Below, piece after piece: positions 52,831 to 62,371 of a stretch of 64,000 nt of DNA. A program made the translations under genes and the position numbers. Positions within the stretch are counted from its first letter, which is position 1. Each line of letters begins with the position of its first letter. The notes under the pieces are model-generated. The model did no database searches. It saw only the letters and a list, made by a program, of their open reading frames with translations, and was not told the origin of the DNA. The stretch comes from Halomonas sp. BDJS001 (GTDB lineage: Bacteria; Pseudomonadota; Gammaproteobacteria; Pseudomonadales; Halomonadaceae), in the NCBI RefSeq assembly GCF_026104355.1, contig NZ_CP110535.1:434001-498000 (forward strand), read 5' to 3'.

Positions 52831-53445
52831 ATGGCCCGTCCTAGACAGCATGCGCCCGATGCCCTCCACGCGCAGGTCATGCACGCTTGTGATGAGTGGT
52901 TGGCTGAACAGCCAGTCCATGGTCTCTCACTGCGTGCTTTGGCTAGAGAGGTTGGCTGTGCCCCCAGCACCCTACTGAAGCTATATGGCAGCTTCAATAA
53001 CTTATTGCAGCACGTCAATGTGGAAACTTTGGCACGCTTACAGCACACCATTACCAGCTTGGTCGATGATGACCCTGAGCCATGGCTGCGCTCGCTGGCG
53101 CATGCCTACTGGCGGTTCGCCGAGCAGGATTGTTACCGTTGGCAACTGCTGTTCGATTACCCACTGGCCCAGGAGGGTGAGCTTGATCAGCGCCAAAGCG
53201 ATTTGATCGAAGCGCTATTTACTCAAGTGGAGGCCTCGCTGAAAGCCTACCAGCCCGCGCTGGATGATCTCGAAGCCCGCCGTTTGGGGCGCACGCTGTG
53301 GGGTAGCGTCCACGGCTTGGTTCAGCTAGGGCTTAATGAGCGATTGGGCTATTGGCAGGGCCAGCAGTTGAAAGTGGATGAGCTGTTGGATCAACTGATG
53401 AGCACCATTCTGGCCGGCTTGCGCCATCGTGAGGCGGCGACGTGA
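52831..53445 (+). CDS. TetR-family regulator
   Basis: 204 residues. The N-terminal helix-turn-helix is LSLRALAREVGCAPSTLLKLYG (about residues 32-53, in the usual TetR position), and the C-terminal part is helical with WRFAEQDCYRWQLLFDYPL, a TetR_C-like segment seen in the group of regulators that control fatty-acid or efflux genes. Its stop overlaps the acyltransferase start by 4 bases, so they are co-expressed; it may regulate that operon. Confidence 0.82.
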   Translation: MARPRQHAPDALHAQVMHACDEWLAEQPVHGLSLRALAREVGCAPSTLLKLYGSFNNLLQHVNVETLARLQHTITSLVDDDPEPWLRSLAHAYWRFAEQDCYRWQLLFDYPLAQEGELDQRQSDLIEALFTQVEASLKAYQPALDDLEARRLGRTLWGSVHGLVQLGLNERLGYWQGQQLKVDELLDQLMSTILAGLRHREAAT

Positions 53446-54107
53446 CCTGGGGTGTCAATGCGGGGCGTCAGGCGCTGCGCTGGCTGATTTTTGTCTCAAT
53501 GCGCCTCTGCTACCGGCTGCAGGTGCATGGACGTGAGCATATCCCTAAGCAGGGCGCTGCATTAGTGGTGTGTAACCACGTCAGTTTTATGGATGCCCTG
53601 GTGCTTGGTGGCGCTAGTCCTCGGCCGCTGCGTTTTGTTATGGATCAGCCGATCTTCGACTCACCCTGGCTTAAGTGGTGGTTTCAGTTGGTAGGCGCCA
53701 TTCCCATTGAGTCTGAGCGGCGTAGCCCCGGTGCTCTAAGGCGCGCCCTGGATGACGTGAGCACAGCGCTGCGCCAGGGGCAGGTCGTGATGGTCTTTCC
53801 TGAAGGGCGACTGACCCCGGATGGTGAAATTCACGCCTTTCGGCGCGGTTTGGAAGCCATTCTCGCTCGGGATGATGTGCCGGTGATTCCCGCAGGGCTG
53901 GCAGGCTTATGGGGGTCGTGGACATCCCACCATAACGGCAAAGCACTCAAAAAGTGCCCAAGGCGCTTCCGGGCGCCGGTGAGCTTGCACTTTGGGCCTC
54001 CACTCAACCGTCTGGACGCCGATGATATAGCGCTGCGGCGGTTTCTAGAAGCGCGGGTCAGGGCTTTAAAAGCGGCGGCTGATCAGGAGCTATCCCGCCG
54101 CCGTTAG
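53442..54107 (+). CDS. 1-acylglycerol-3-phosphate acyltransferase (PlsC family)
   Basis: 221 residues, GTG start overlapping the TetR gene by 4 bases. One N-terminal hydrophobic segment anchors it (LRWLIFVSMRLCYRL). The family motifs are NHVSFMDAL (H-x4-D), FPEGRLTPDGEI (EGTR-like) and the proline-rich PVIPAGLAGLW. It transfers an acyl chain to lysophosphatidate or a related acceptor in phospholipid synthesis. It is probably a paralog of plsC rather than the sole enzyme. Confidence 0.85.
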   Translation: MTWGVNAGRQALRWLIFVSMRLCYRLQVHGREHIPKQGAALVVCNHVSFMDALVLGGASPRPLRFVMDQPIFDSPWLKWWFQLVGAIPIESERRSPGALRRALDDVSTALRQGQVVMVFPEGRLTPDGEIHAFRRGLEAILARDDVPVIPAGLAGLWGSWTSHHNGKALKKCPRRFRAPVSLHFGPPLNRLDADDIALRRFLEARVRALKAAADQELSRRR

Positions 54108-54115
54108 CTCGCTTG

Positions 54116-55390
54116 CTAGCGGCGAGCCGCCCGCTGCTTTTGCCAGCAGCGCGCCGAGGTGATGAGGTTGTCGCGAATCTCCAAAATCTCCATGCGCATA
54201 TTGCCAATTTGCAGACACGCAGGCCCTTCCGGAAAGGCTTCCAGATGCTCAAGGATGAGTCCGTTGAGCGTCTTGGGGCCATCGGTCGGCAACTGCCAGC
54301 CGAGCATCTTGTTAATCTCACGAATATTGGCGGTGCCTTCAATTACGTGGCTGCCGTCATCCTGCTGGTGAATTTCTTCATCCTCAGAGACATCGGTGGT
54401 GAACTCGCCCACGATCTCTTCCAGAATATCTTCCAGGGTGACCAAACCCTCTACGTCGCCGTACTCATCCACCACAATGCCGATACGCCGTTTCTGCTTC
54501 TGAAAGTTGAGCAGTTGGGTATGTAGCGGCGTGGATTCGGGAATGAAATAGGGTTCCCGTGCCTCCTGCACAATAGAGGCCTTGGTGACTTCGTCCCGGG
54601 AGAGAAAGCGGGCTGCGTTGCGCAGATGCAGCATGCCGATAATATTATTGATATCGCCTTTATAGACCGGTAGCCGGGTATGCTGGCTGGTACGAATCTG
54701 GGTCAAAATATCTTCGAGAGAGTCATCCAGGTCGATACCCAGCACCTCGTGGCGGGGCACCATAATGTCGTTCACGGTGACATTCTCAAGGTCAAGGATC
54801 GACAGCAGCATCGCCCGGTGGCGGTAAGGGATCAGCGTGCCCGCCTCATGAACCACCGTACGCAGCTCGTCGCGGGTCAGGCTGTCGCCGCCGTTATCAA
54901 CGCTTTTGACGCCCACCAGCCGGAGCAGGCCGTTAGACATGACGTTGACCAACCATACCAGCGGGTAAAGCAGCTTTAACAGCGGCTCAAGGGCATAGGA
55001 CGTAGGATAGGCGATGCGTTCGGGCTTGATTGCGGCGTAAGTTTTCGGCGTGACTTCGGCAAAGATCAGAATCGTGATAGTCAGCAGGGCGGTCGAGATC
55101 GCAGGCCCTGATACGTCGCCGAAGAAGTGAATGGCGATAATAGTCGCAATGGACGCCGCCAGGTTGTTGACGAAGTTGTTGCCGATCAGGATAACGCCGA
55201 TCAGGCGGTCTGGGCGGGTGAGCAAGCGCATAACCCGTTTGGCTCTGCGGTCACCGCTGTTGGCTTGATGGCTCAAGCGGTAGCGGTTAATCGACATCAT
55301 GCCGGTTTCAGAGCTGGAGAAAAACGCAGAAAGCAGTATCAGTAAGGCTAGCAGGCCGAACAGTAACCCCAGGGGGAAGTCGTCGCTCAA
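54116..55390 (-). CDS. corB: CorB/YfjD-type CNNM (DUF21-CBS-CorC) membrane protein
   Basis: 424 residues, TTG start with AAGGA upstream. A DUF21 domain with about four membrane segments (1-180), then two CBS domains (about 190-320, IMVPRHEVLGIDLDDSL, IVVDEYGDVEGLVTLEDILEEIVG) and a C-terminal CorC_HlyC domain (DGSHVIEGTANIREIN). Related proteins (CorB, CNNM) handle magnesium efflux. Its place next to ypjD and ffh is the same as E. coli yfjD. It is convergent with the acyltransferase with 8 bases between. Confidence 0.9.
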   Translation of the reverse strand: MSDDFPLGLLFGLLALLILLSAFFSSSETGMMSINRYRLSHQANSGDRRAKRVMRLLTRPDRLIGVILIGNNFVNNLAASIATIIAIHFFGDVSGPAISTALLTITILIFAEVTPKTYAAIKPERIAYPTSYALEPLLKLLYPLVWLVNVMSNGLLRLVGVKSVDNGGDSLTRDELRTVVHEAGTLIPYRHRAMLLSILDLENVTVNDIMVPRHEVLGIDLDDSLEDILTQIRTSQHTRLPVYKGDINNIIGMLHLRNAARFLSRDEVTKASIVQEAREPYFIPESTPLHTQLLNFQKQKRRIGIVVDEYGDVEGLVTLEDILEEIVGEFTTDVSEDEEIHQQDDGSHVIEGTANIREINKMLGWQLPTDGPKTLNGLILEHLEAFPEGPACLQIGNMRMEILEIRDNLITSARCWQKQRAARR

Positions 55391-55495
55391 GTCGAAAAGT
55401 CCTTTGTGGCGAATTAGGCTCGATTTGTAGAAGGTAGCGAGTAGTGTGTCAAGACAACCAAAGGCGTGGTTGCGCCCCCGTTAGCGGTTGAGTCG

Positions 55496-56293
55496 TTATC
55501 GATTGAGTACAACCTCAAGTACGAACTTACTGCCAAAGTAGGCCAGCACCAGCAGGCCGCAGCCCCCCAGTGTCCAGCGCACGGCACGCATGCCGCGCCA
55601 GCCAAAGCGATAACGACCAACCAACAGGGTAGTGAAGATTACCCAGGCCAGTAGCGAGAGTACGGTTTTGTGCGCCAAATGCTGGGCAAAGAAGTTGTCG
55701 AGAAAAATAAGCCCGCTGGCGATGGAGAGCGTCAATAGAATAATGCCCGCCCACACCAGTTCAAAAAGTACCCGCTCCATGGTGGTGAGCGGCGGCAGCG
55801 ACTGCACGATGCCGCGGATATGATGGTGACGCAGCGCCTGGTTCTGTAGGCCGACCAGCACCGCTTGGACGGCGGCAATTGCCAGCACGGCAAACGCCAG
55901 CGCTGAACTTATCGCATGCAACAAAATGCCCGGTGTAAGCCCGGTATGACCACCCTGATTCGGCAGCCAAGTGGCGGCGAGTAGCGCAATACCCGCCAAC
56001 GGGAAGAGTACAATCCCGGCGTTAAGCACTGGTTTAAACAGGCTGGCAACTAGCACGACGTTGACCGCGACCGCCATCAGCAATGTGGCGCTGGTGGTAA
56101 ACCCAGGCAGTAGGCCGGGGGACTGCCCCAATAGTTTGACCACCACAGGAATGTGCAACAGTAGGCCCAATACGGCGAGCAGGCGTACCATGCCCTGGCG
56201 GGGCGGCACGCGCCGGAACAGCGTCATGCCTTGCCAAATGGCAGCGGCAACATAAAGAACAAAAGCAATCGTGGCGAAAGGGAGCGCCTGCAT
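55496..56293 (-). CDS. ypjD: YpjD inner-membrane protein, CcsA/CcmC-like
   Basis: 265 residues with about eight membrane segments. It contains the cytochrome c assembly (CcsA) family region, including HAISSALAFAVLAIAAVQAVL, and histidines that could bind haem (HLAHKTVLSLLAW). In E. coli the homolog ypjD sits between corB and ffh in the same order, which supports orthology. Role unproven; haem handling or ion homeostasis with CorB has been suggested by context. It is divergent from ffh across 268 bases. Confidence 0.85.
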   Translation of the reverse strand: MQALPFATIAFVLYVAAAIWQGMTLFRRVPPRQGMVRLLAVLGLLLHIPVVVKLLGQSPGLLPGFTTSATLLMAVAVNVVLVASLFKPVLNAGIVLFPLAGIALLAATWLPNQGGHTGLTPGILLHAISSALAFAVLAIAAVQAVLVGLQNQALRHHHIRGIVQSLPPLTTMERVLFELVWAGIILLTLSIASGLIFLDNFFAQHLAHKTVLSLLAWVIFTTLLVGRYRFGWRGMRAVRWTLGGCGLLVLAYFGSKFVLEVVLNR

Positions 56294-56561
56294 GATGCTA
56301 TCCGTGCGCCTTGCAGCGCGTTGCTGTGAATAAATAAACGAATTAAGTGTGATTGCGATGAGAATCTATCCAACTACTATAACTAATCAAAGCGGCGTCG
56401 CCCAGCAGGGCAAACGTATGAAAATAGGTAAAGACTCGGAGTAGGTCGGTAGGATTGCTAATCCTCTCCCATGGAGACTCGAAGCGTGAGCGCGTATAAT
56501 CTTTTTACTAAATAGTCCAGGGCGTGCGCGCCGACGGCAGTGACGGAGGCAGAGAGGCCCC

Positions 56562-57974
56562 ATGTTCCAGAATCTAAGTGAGCGTCTTTCCCAGACGCTA
56601 AAGTCGATCAAGGGTCAGGCTCGCCTGACTGACGACAATATTAAAGATACCCTGCGCGAAGTACGCCGCGCACTGCTTGAGGCCGACGTAGCACTGCCGG
56701 TCATCAAGGCGTTTATCGAACGTGTCCGCGAGCGGGCGGTCGGCCAGGAAGTATCCAAAAGCCTGTCACCAGGCCAGCAGTTCGTCAAAATCGTCCAGCA
56801 GGAGCTGGAAGCGATTATGGGCGAAGCCAACGACGGCTTTGTGCTCAAGGGCTCCCCCGCCGTTGTATTGATGGCTGGCTTGCAGGGGGCGGGTAAAACT
56901 ACCTCTGTGGCCAAGCTGGCACGCTACCTTCGCGAGCGCGAGAAGAAGAAAGTCTTGGTAGTGTCTGCCGACGTTTATCGCCCGGCAGCCATCGACCAGC
57001 TCGAAACCCTGGCCAAAGAGGTCGAGGTGGATTTCTTCCCCTCGCGCTCCGACCAGCAGCCGGTGGCGATTGCCGAAGCGGCTATCAAGCACGCCAAGAT
57101 CCAGTTTCACGATGTGGTGCTGATCGATACCGCCGGTCGACTGGCGATTGATGAAGCCATGATGGCGGAGATCCAGGCACTGCATAAAGCGGTCTCGCCT
57201 CAAGAAACGCTGTTTGTCGTCGACGCCATGACCGGCCAGGACGCCGCCAATACCGCCAAGGCGTTCAGTGAAGCGCTGCCGCTAACCGGTGTGATCCTTA
57301 CCAAAGCGGACGGTGATGCCCGCGGCGGTGCGGCGCTTTCTGTGCGCCACATTACCGGCAAGCCGATCAAGTTTATGGGTGTCGGTGAAAAAGTCGATGC
57401 CTTAGAGCCGTTCCACCCAGACCGGGTCGCTTCACGTATCCTGGGGATGGGCGACATGCTGTCGCTGATCGAGGAAGCCGAGCGCACCGTCGACAAATCC
57501 AAAGCCGAGCAACTTGCCAAAAAGGTCAAGAAAGGCGACGGCTTTGACCTGGAAGATTTTCGCGACCAGCTCCAGCAGCTCAAGAAAATGGGCGGTATGG
57601 GTGGCCTGTTAGGCAAGCTTCCCGGCATGGGCCAGATGGCCGAGATGGCCCAGGGCCCTGGGCCAGAGAAAGAGCTGGGTAAGCTGGAGGCACTGATTAA
57701 CTCCATGACCCCCAAAGAGCGCCGCAAGCCCGACATTATCAACGGCTCGCGCAAACGCCGTATAGCTGCTGGCGCGGGCCTACAGGTGCCTGACCTGAAC
57801 CGTCTGCTCAAGCAGCATAAGCAGATGCAGAAAATGATGAAGAAAGCAGGTCAGAAAGGTGGCATGCAGAAAATGATGCGCGGTATGTCCGGCATGATGG
57901 GCGGCGGCGGTGGCCCGGGCGGCCCAGGTGGCATGGGTGGTATGGGCGGCCCCGGTGGATTGCCGCGGCGCTAA
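56562..57974 (+). CDS. ffh: Signal recognition particle protein Ffh
   Basis: 470 residues. N domain (1-100), GTPase G domain with GLQGAGKTTSVAKL (P loop), DTAGRLAIDEAMM, TKADGDARGG, and a methionine-rich M domain (about 325-435) that binds 4.5S RNA and signal sequences: LGKLPGMGQMAEMAQGPGPE, NGSRKRRIAAGAG. The tail is Gly/Met-rich (GGPGGMGGMGGPGG-like), longer than in E. coli. Start chosen for the upstream GGAGG. Monocistronic, with rpsP after 258 bases. Confidence 0.97.
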   Translation: MFQNLSERLSQTLKSIKGQARLTDDNIKDTLREVRRALLEADVALPVIKAFIERVRERAVGQEVSKSLSPGQQFVKIVQQELEAIMGEANDGFVLKGSPAVVLMAGLQGAGKTTSVAKLARYLREREKKKVLVVSADVYRPAAIDQLETLAKEVEVDFFPSRSDQQPVAIAEAAIKHAKIQFHDVVLIDTAGRLAIDEAMMAEIQALHKAVSPQETLFVVDAMTGQDAANTAKAFSEALPLTGVILTKADGDARGGAALSVRHITGKPIKFMGVGEKVDALEPFHPDRVASRILGMGDMLSLIEEAERTVDKSKAEQLAKKVKKGDGFDLEDFRDQLQQLKKMGGMGGLLGKLPGMGQMAEMAQGPGPEKELGKLEALINSMTPKERRKPDIINGSRKRRIAAGAGLQVPDLNRLLKQHKQMQKMMKKAGQKGGMQKMMRGMSGMMGGGGGPGGPGGMGGMGGPGGLPRR

Positions 57975-58232
57975 AATGCCAATAGTGAAAGCGCTGATGC
58001 GCTGGCTGAGGTTGACGGTCTATGAGTTTTCTGGCTATCAGGCTTTCCAAGCCGAGCGCATTTGCGTAGAATGCGGCCTCTTCATGCGTGGGCGTTGCGT
58101 AAAATCGCGTCAATCGCGGTAGCAGCGCCACCCAATGAAGGCCTTTATATAGCCTATAGCACGACGAGTGTTCCGGTAGCGGTTAGCGCTAACAACACAC
58201 TCTCGTAACCTCAACCGAAGGATAGTTATCGT

Positions 58233-58481
58233 ATGGTTACCATTCGTTTGGCCCGTGGTGGCGCCAAGAAGCGTCCCTTTTACCACCTGACCGTTACCGA
58301 CTCGCGTAACGCTCGCGACGGTCGTTTCATCGAGCGTATCGGCTTCTTCAACCCGGTTGCCCGTGGTCAGGAAGAGCGTCTGCGCGTTGACCTGGATCGC
58401 GTTGTTCACTGGCAGAGCCAAGGCGCCCAGTTGTCTGGTCGTGTTGCTGAGCTGGTTAAAGAAGCACGCAAACAGGCTTAA
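58233..58481 (+). CDS. rpsP: 30S ribosomal protein S16
   Basis: 82 residues, matching the full S16 fold: [37 protein letters not shown] and [20 protein letters not shown]. It heads the rpsP-rimM-trmD-rplS operon. The 258 bases before it form a leader with no gene. Confidence 0.98.
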   Translation: MVTIRLARGGAKKRPFYHLTVTDSRNARDGRFIERIGFFNPVARGQEERLRVDLDRVVHWQSQGAQLSGRVAELVKEARKQA

Positions 58482-58552
58482 GCCTGCTTTTGAGTCTTGT
58501 TGTCTGAGACTTATTGTGTGAGAAAGTGAGTGCTGGGTAGCTGAGGTCGTCG

Positions 58553-59098
58553 ATGACGCGTTTTGAAAATAGCCAAACTGACGACACGCATGTGGTGCTA
58601 GGCAAGCTAACTAGCCCTTATGGGGTGAAAGGTTGGCTCAAGGTGTACTCCTACACTAGCCCAATGGACAGCATTCTTGAGTACCCGGAATGGTGGGTGC
58701 GCCAAGGCGAAACCCTAAAGCGCATAAGCATTGTTCAGGGACGTCGGCAGGGCAAGGGAATTGTAGTGCAACTTGAAGGGGTCGATGACCGTAGTGCGGC
58801 GGAAGCATTAGCCCAAACGGACATCCTGATGCCCAAAGAGGCGCTGCCTGAGCTTTCCGACGATGAGTATTATTGGCATGAGCTTGAAGGCATGGCGGTC
58901 TTCACTCAGGCTGGTGAACGGCTAGGACGGGTCAGCTACCTGTTTGAAACCGGCGCCAACGATGTCATGGTGGTTCGCGGCGATTCTGAGTCAATCGACA
59001 AGCGTGAGCGACTGCTGCCATTTTTGCCAGACGACGTCATTATTGAAATCAGTTCCCAAGAGGGCCGGATGGTCGTCAATTGGGATCCTGAGTTTTGA
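58553..59098 (+). CDS. rimM: Ribosome maturation factor RimM
   Basis: 181 residues. The N-terminal beta-barrel ([20 protein letters not shown]) and C-terminal PRC barrel ([20 protein letters not shown]) of RimM, which binds S19 during 30S head assembly. It lies 71 bases after rpsP; its stop overlaps the trmD start codon by 4 bases. Confidence 0.97.
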   Translation: MTRFENSQTDDTHVVLGKLTSPYGVKGWLKVYSYTSPMDSILEYPEWWVRQGETLKRISIVQGRRQGKGIVVQLEGVDDRSAAEALAQTDILMPKEALPELSDDEYYWHELEGMAVFTQAGERLGRVSYLFETGANDVMVVRGDSESIDKRERLLPFLPDDVIIEISSQEGRMVVNWDPEF

Positions 59099-59961
59099 CC
59101 AAACGTATGAACAGTTTGAGCAGTGATGCATCGACCGACTCAACCGAGTTGGAGAGTGGCAACGCGCCGGAAACGGCGAGCGAAGCAGCAGCGCCGGCAA
59201 TGTGGATTGGTGTAGTCTCGTTGTTTCCCGAGATGTTTGACGCGCTAACCCAACAGGGCGTGGTCGGCAGAGCGGTAGAGAAACAGCGTATTGCACTGGA
59301 ATTTTGGAACCCGCGGGATTACGCCACTGACCGCCACCGCAGCGTCGATGACCGCCCCTATGGTGGTGGTCCAGGCATGTTGATGAAAGTCGACACCCTG
59401 CGCGCAGCGATCTTTGCGGCCCGGGAGCGGGCGCAGCAAGCCACCGGCTTAAAGCCGACGGTGATCTACCTTTCGCCCCAGGGGCGTAAGCTGGATCAGC
59501 AGGGCGTTCAAGCACTGGCATCCGCCGGGCCTTTAGTGGTCGTGGCAGGGCGCTATGAAGGCATTGATGAACGCGTGGTGGAGAGTGACATTGATGAAGA
59601 GTGGTCGATTGGTGACTATGTGCTGAGCGGCGGTGAGCTGCCGGCGATGGTGCTGATCGATGCAGCGGCAAGGCTGATTCCCGGTGTACTGGGTCATCAG
59701 GATTCCGCTATCGAAGACTCGTTTAATGACGGTCTGTTAGACTGCCCGCACTATACCCGTCCAGAAGTCATCGACGGGCGCCAGGTGCCGGATGTGCTGT
59801 TAAGCGGTAATCATGCAGCCATCAAACGCTGGCGATTAAAGCAGTCATTAGGCCGGACATGGCAGCGCCGTCCAGACCTGTTGGAAGGGCGCACGTTAGA
59901 TGTCGAACAGCGCAAGCTGTTGAACGAGTTTATCGAAGAACACGCTCTGCCTACTAAGTAG
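59095..59961 (+). CDS. trmD: tRNA (guanine-37-N1)-methyltransferase TrmD
   Basis: 288 residues from the coupled TTG at 59095 (TTGA overlap with rimM); the ATG at 59107 is an alternative. The first about 35 residues are an acidic Ser/Thr/Glu-rich extension absent from E. coli TrmD, after which [13 protein letters not shown] aligns with the family start. SPOUT knot residues: [24 protein letters not shown] and [17 protein letters not shown]. It methylates G37 with S-adenosylmethionine and prevents +1 frameshifting. Followed by a 160-base leader before rplS. Confidence 0.95.
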   Translation: MTKRMNSLSSDASTDSTELESGNAPETASEAAAPAMWIGVVSLFPEMFDALTQQGVVGRAVEKQRIALEFWNPRDYATDRHRSVDDRPYGGGPGMLMKVDTLRAAIFAARERAQQATGLKPTVIYLSPQGRKLDQQGVQALASAGPLVVVAGRYEGIDERVVESDIDEEWSIGDYVLSGGELPAMVLIDAAARLIPGVLGHQDSAIEDSFNDGLLDCPHYTRPEVIDGRQVPDVLLSGNHAAIKRWRLKQSLGRTWQRRPDLLEGRTLDVEQRKLLNEFIEEHALPTK

Positions 59962-60121
59962 TGTGTTTCAGCTACCTAGATCAGAGCGGCGGTGCAGGGC
60001 GAAAAAGCGCACCTGTGTCACCCATAACGACTCCCGCGTAGCTCGTTTCGAGCGCCGGGATCACGGCTTCCGCCACCCATGATAGAGCGGTCAAGCCAAC
60101 ACGTTATTCAGGAGTATGATG

Positions 60122-60478
60122 ATGAGCAGCAAAAGCAAAGTGATCCAGGCGATCGAATCTGAGCAAATGGGCAAGGAAATTCCTACCTTTGCCCCCGGCG
60201 ACACTATTGTCGTTCAGGTAAAAGTAAAAGAAGGCACTCGCGAGCGTCTGCAGGCGTTTGAAGGTGTGGTCATTGGTAAGCGTAACCGTGGCCTGAACTC
60301 CGCTTTCACCGTGCGTAAAATTTCTCACGGCGTTGGCGTTGAGCGTACCTTCCAGACCTACAGCCCGCTGGTTGACTCGATCGAAGTCAAGCGTCGCGGT
60401 GACGTGCGTCAAGCCAAGCTTTACTACCTGCGCGAGCGCAGCGGTCGTTCTGCACGTATCAAGGAAAAGCTGGCTTAA
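60122..60478 (+). CDS. rplS: 50S ribosomal protein L19
   Basis: 118 residues from the third of three consecutive ATGs (60122), which is 7 bases after AGGAG; the first abuts the ribosome site. L19 signatures are [30 protein letters not shown] and [18 protein letters not shown]. Last gene of the operon. Confidence 0.97.
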   Translation: MSSKSKVIQAIESEQMGKEIPTFAPGDTIVVQVKVKEGTRERLQAFEGVVIGKRNRGLNSAFTVRKISHGVGVERTFQTYSPLVDSIEVKRRGDVRQAKLYYLRERSGRSARIKEKLA

Positions 60479-60529
60479 ACGCCACTGTTCCCCGGGCGCA
60501 CGCTGTTGGCGTTGCGTCCGGATACCAAG

Positions 60530-60563
60530 ACCCCGTCACCGCTTTGCGGGGCGGGGTTTTGTT
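60530..60563 (+). terminator. Terminator after rplS
   Basis: CCCCG (60531-60535) pairs with CGGGG (60552-60556) outside an inner CCGC/GCGG hairpin, followed by TTTT and GTTT. It closes the ribosomal protein operon. Confidence 0.88.
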
Positions 60564-60601
60564 TATGCCGCTCAATAAAAGCGGCTGGAGGTGACTAACC
60601 T

Positions 60602-61483
60602 ATGAGCGTTATCGATGCTTTTTTAGATGCTCTCTGGCTTGAGCAGGGCGCCAGCGATCATACGTTAGCCGCCTATCGGCGTGATTTAACCGCCTGGCAG
60701 GGCCACCTGGAGAGCCACGGTGAAGCCCTCTTGGCGCCGCCGCCGGAGCGCCTCAGTGAATGGCTGGCCAGCCGCCGGGAGGAAGGCTATCAACTGCGCA
60801 GCAATGCCCGGCTGCTGTCGACGCTGCGCAGCTTTTACCGCTGGGGGCGTTTAAATAATCAGGTGGAGAGCGATCCACTCACCGATATCAAGTTACCCCG
60901 CGTCATACCAGGTTTGCCGAACACCTTGGAAGAGGATGAGGTAGAGCGCCTGTTGATGGCGCCGGATACCGATACCCCGCTGGGCGTCCGCGACCGCGCC
61001 ATGCTGGAGTTACTCTATGCCTGTGGTCTGCGTGTCTCTGAGCTGGTGGGGCTTACCGGAGACGCGGTTAATTTAAGCCAAAACGTGGTGCGGGTGCGCG
61101 GTAAAGGCGATAAAGACCGTTTGGTGCCCATGGGAGAAGAGGCGGCGGATTGGCTGGCGCACTATATGCAGAGCGCACGGCTGGCGCTAATGAGCGACCC
61201 GACCCGGCCAGCGCTGTTTCCTGGGCGGGGCGATAAAGCCATGACCCGGCAAACCTTTTGGCACCGGATTAAGGTGCATGCAATAACAGCCGGGATTACT
61301 CGACCACTGTCGCCACATACACTTCGCCATGCATTTGCTACCCATTTATTGAATCATGGGGCCAATTTGCGGGTCGTACAGCTGCTGCTGGGTCATAGCG
61401 ACCTGTCGACGACCCAAATTTATACCCATGTAGCCCAGGCGCGCTTGGAAAGCTTACATGCAGAACATCACCCAAGAGGCTGA
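60602..61483 (+). CDS. xerD: Tyrosine recombinase XerD
   Basis: 293 residues, GGAGGTG 9 bases before the ATG. An N-terminal SAM-like core-binding domain (1-105) and a catalytic domain with R in YACGLRVSELVGL, K in GKGDKDRLVPMG, H-x-x-R in PHTLRHAFATHLLNHGA, the later His of LLGHSDLSTTQIYTH and its Tyr nucleophile. With XerC it resolves chromosome dimers at dif. Followed closely by dsbC, the common xerD-dsbC-hom arrangement. Confidence 0.96.
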   Translation: MSVIDAFLDALWLEQGASDHTLAAYRRDLTAWQGHLESHGEALLAPPPERLSEWLASRREEGYQLRSNARLLSTLRSFYRWGRLNNQVESDPLTDIKLPRVIPGLPNTLEEDEVERLLMAPDTDTPLGVRDRAMLELLYACGLRVSELVGLTGDAVNLSQNVVRVRGKGDKDRLVPMGEEAADWLAHYMQSARLALMSDPTRPALFPGRGDKAMTRQTFWHRIKVHAITAGITRPLSPHTLRHAFATHLLNHGANLRVVQLLLGHSDLSTTQIYTHVAQARLESLHAEHHPRG

Positions 61484-61487
61484 ATTG

Positions 61488-62261
61488 ATGATGCGTCAAC
61501 GCCGTTTAGTAGTATCTCCTTTAGTAACACCTGTCTCACTGCTGACGTGCCTGTTAACCGTCAGCCTGTTACCTTCCGCTGCCCAGGCGGACGAGGTGGC
61601 TGATCGACTTGCTGAATCGCTGAGTGTTAATGGACAGAAAATGCCGGTGGAAACGGTCACTGAGACACCCATGGAGGGCGTCTATCATGTGCAGCTGGAG
61701 AGTGGCGAAGCCTTCTACTCCAACGCTGACGGTAGCCACTTTCTGGTCGGTGACCTGTACGAAAATGCCGATGAAGGGTTGGTCAATTTGACCGAACAAG
61801 AGCAGAACCAAGAACGTGCCGATGCATTGGCAGCCGTACCTGACGATGAGTTAGTGATCTTCCGCGGTGCCGATGAACCGAAAGCCACTATAACGGTGTT
61901 TACTGACCCTACCTGCCCCTACTGCGCGCGGTTACACGACACCATTCCAGAGTTGAATGAACGCGGTATCGCTGTTCACTACATGGCGTTTCCCCGTGCG
62001 GGCATGGGCAGCCAAGCGGCGACCACGCTGCAGCAGGTATGGTGCTCGGATAATCGCAGCGAAGCGATGACCCAAGCCAAAGAGGGTGAGGCGATTTCCA
62101 GTGCAGCAGACTGCGACAATCCAGTGGCGGGGCAGTATGATCTGGGTAAGGCACTGGGCGTACAGGGCACGCCGGCGATTATTTTGCCCGATGGGCAAAT
62201 GGTGCCGGGGTTTGTGCCCCCCGAGCGGCTCTCTGCCATGTTAGGCTTGGATGACGCATAA
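61488..62261 (+). CDS. dsbC: Thiol:disulfide interchange protein DsbC
   Basis: 257 residues from the ATG at 61488, just after the xerD stop; a start at 61458 inside xerD is less likely. A signal peptide precedes AQA-DEVADRLAE. An N-terminal DsbC dimerisation domain (about 30-95) and a thioredoxin domain with active site CPYC in FTDPTCPYCARLH and cis-Pro in GVQGTPAIILPDG. A second disulfide pair (VWCSDN and ADCDNP) is also kept. It is a periplasmic disulfide isomerase kept reduced by DsbD. Confidence 0.93.
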   Translation: MMRQRRLVVSPLVTPVSLLTCLLTVSLLPSAAQADEVADRLAESLSVNGQKMPVETVTETPMEGVYHVQLESGEAFYSNADGSHFLVGDLYENADEGLVNLTEQEQNQERADALAAVPDDELVIFRGADEPKATITVFTDPTCPYCARLHDTIPELNERGIAVHYMAFPRAGMGSQAATTLQQVWCSDNRSEAMTQAKEGEAISSAADCDNPVAGQYDLGKALGVQGTPAIILPDGQMVPGFVPPERLSAMLGLDDA

Positions 62262-62371
62262 CGTCACCTCCAAAGATAAAGCAAAACGCTGAGACACGGT
62301 CTTTAAGATCGACTTCAACACCGTAATTAAGGCCAGCACCACCAGGTGCACAACACGAAAGGGGAAGTATT

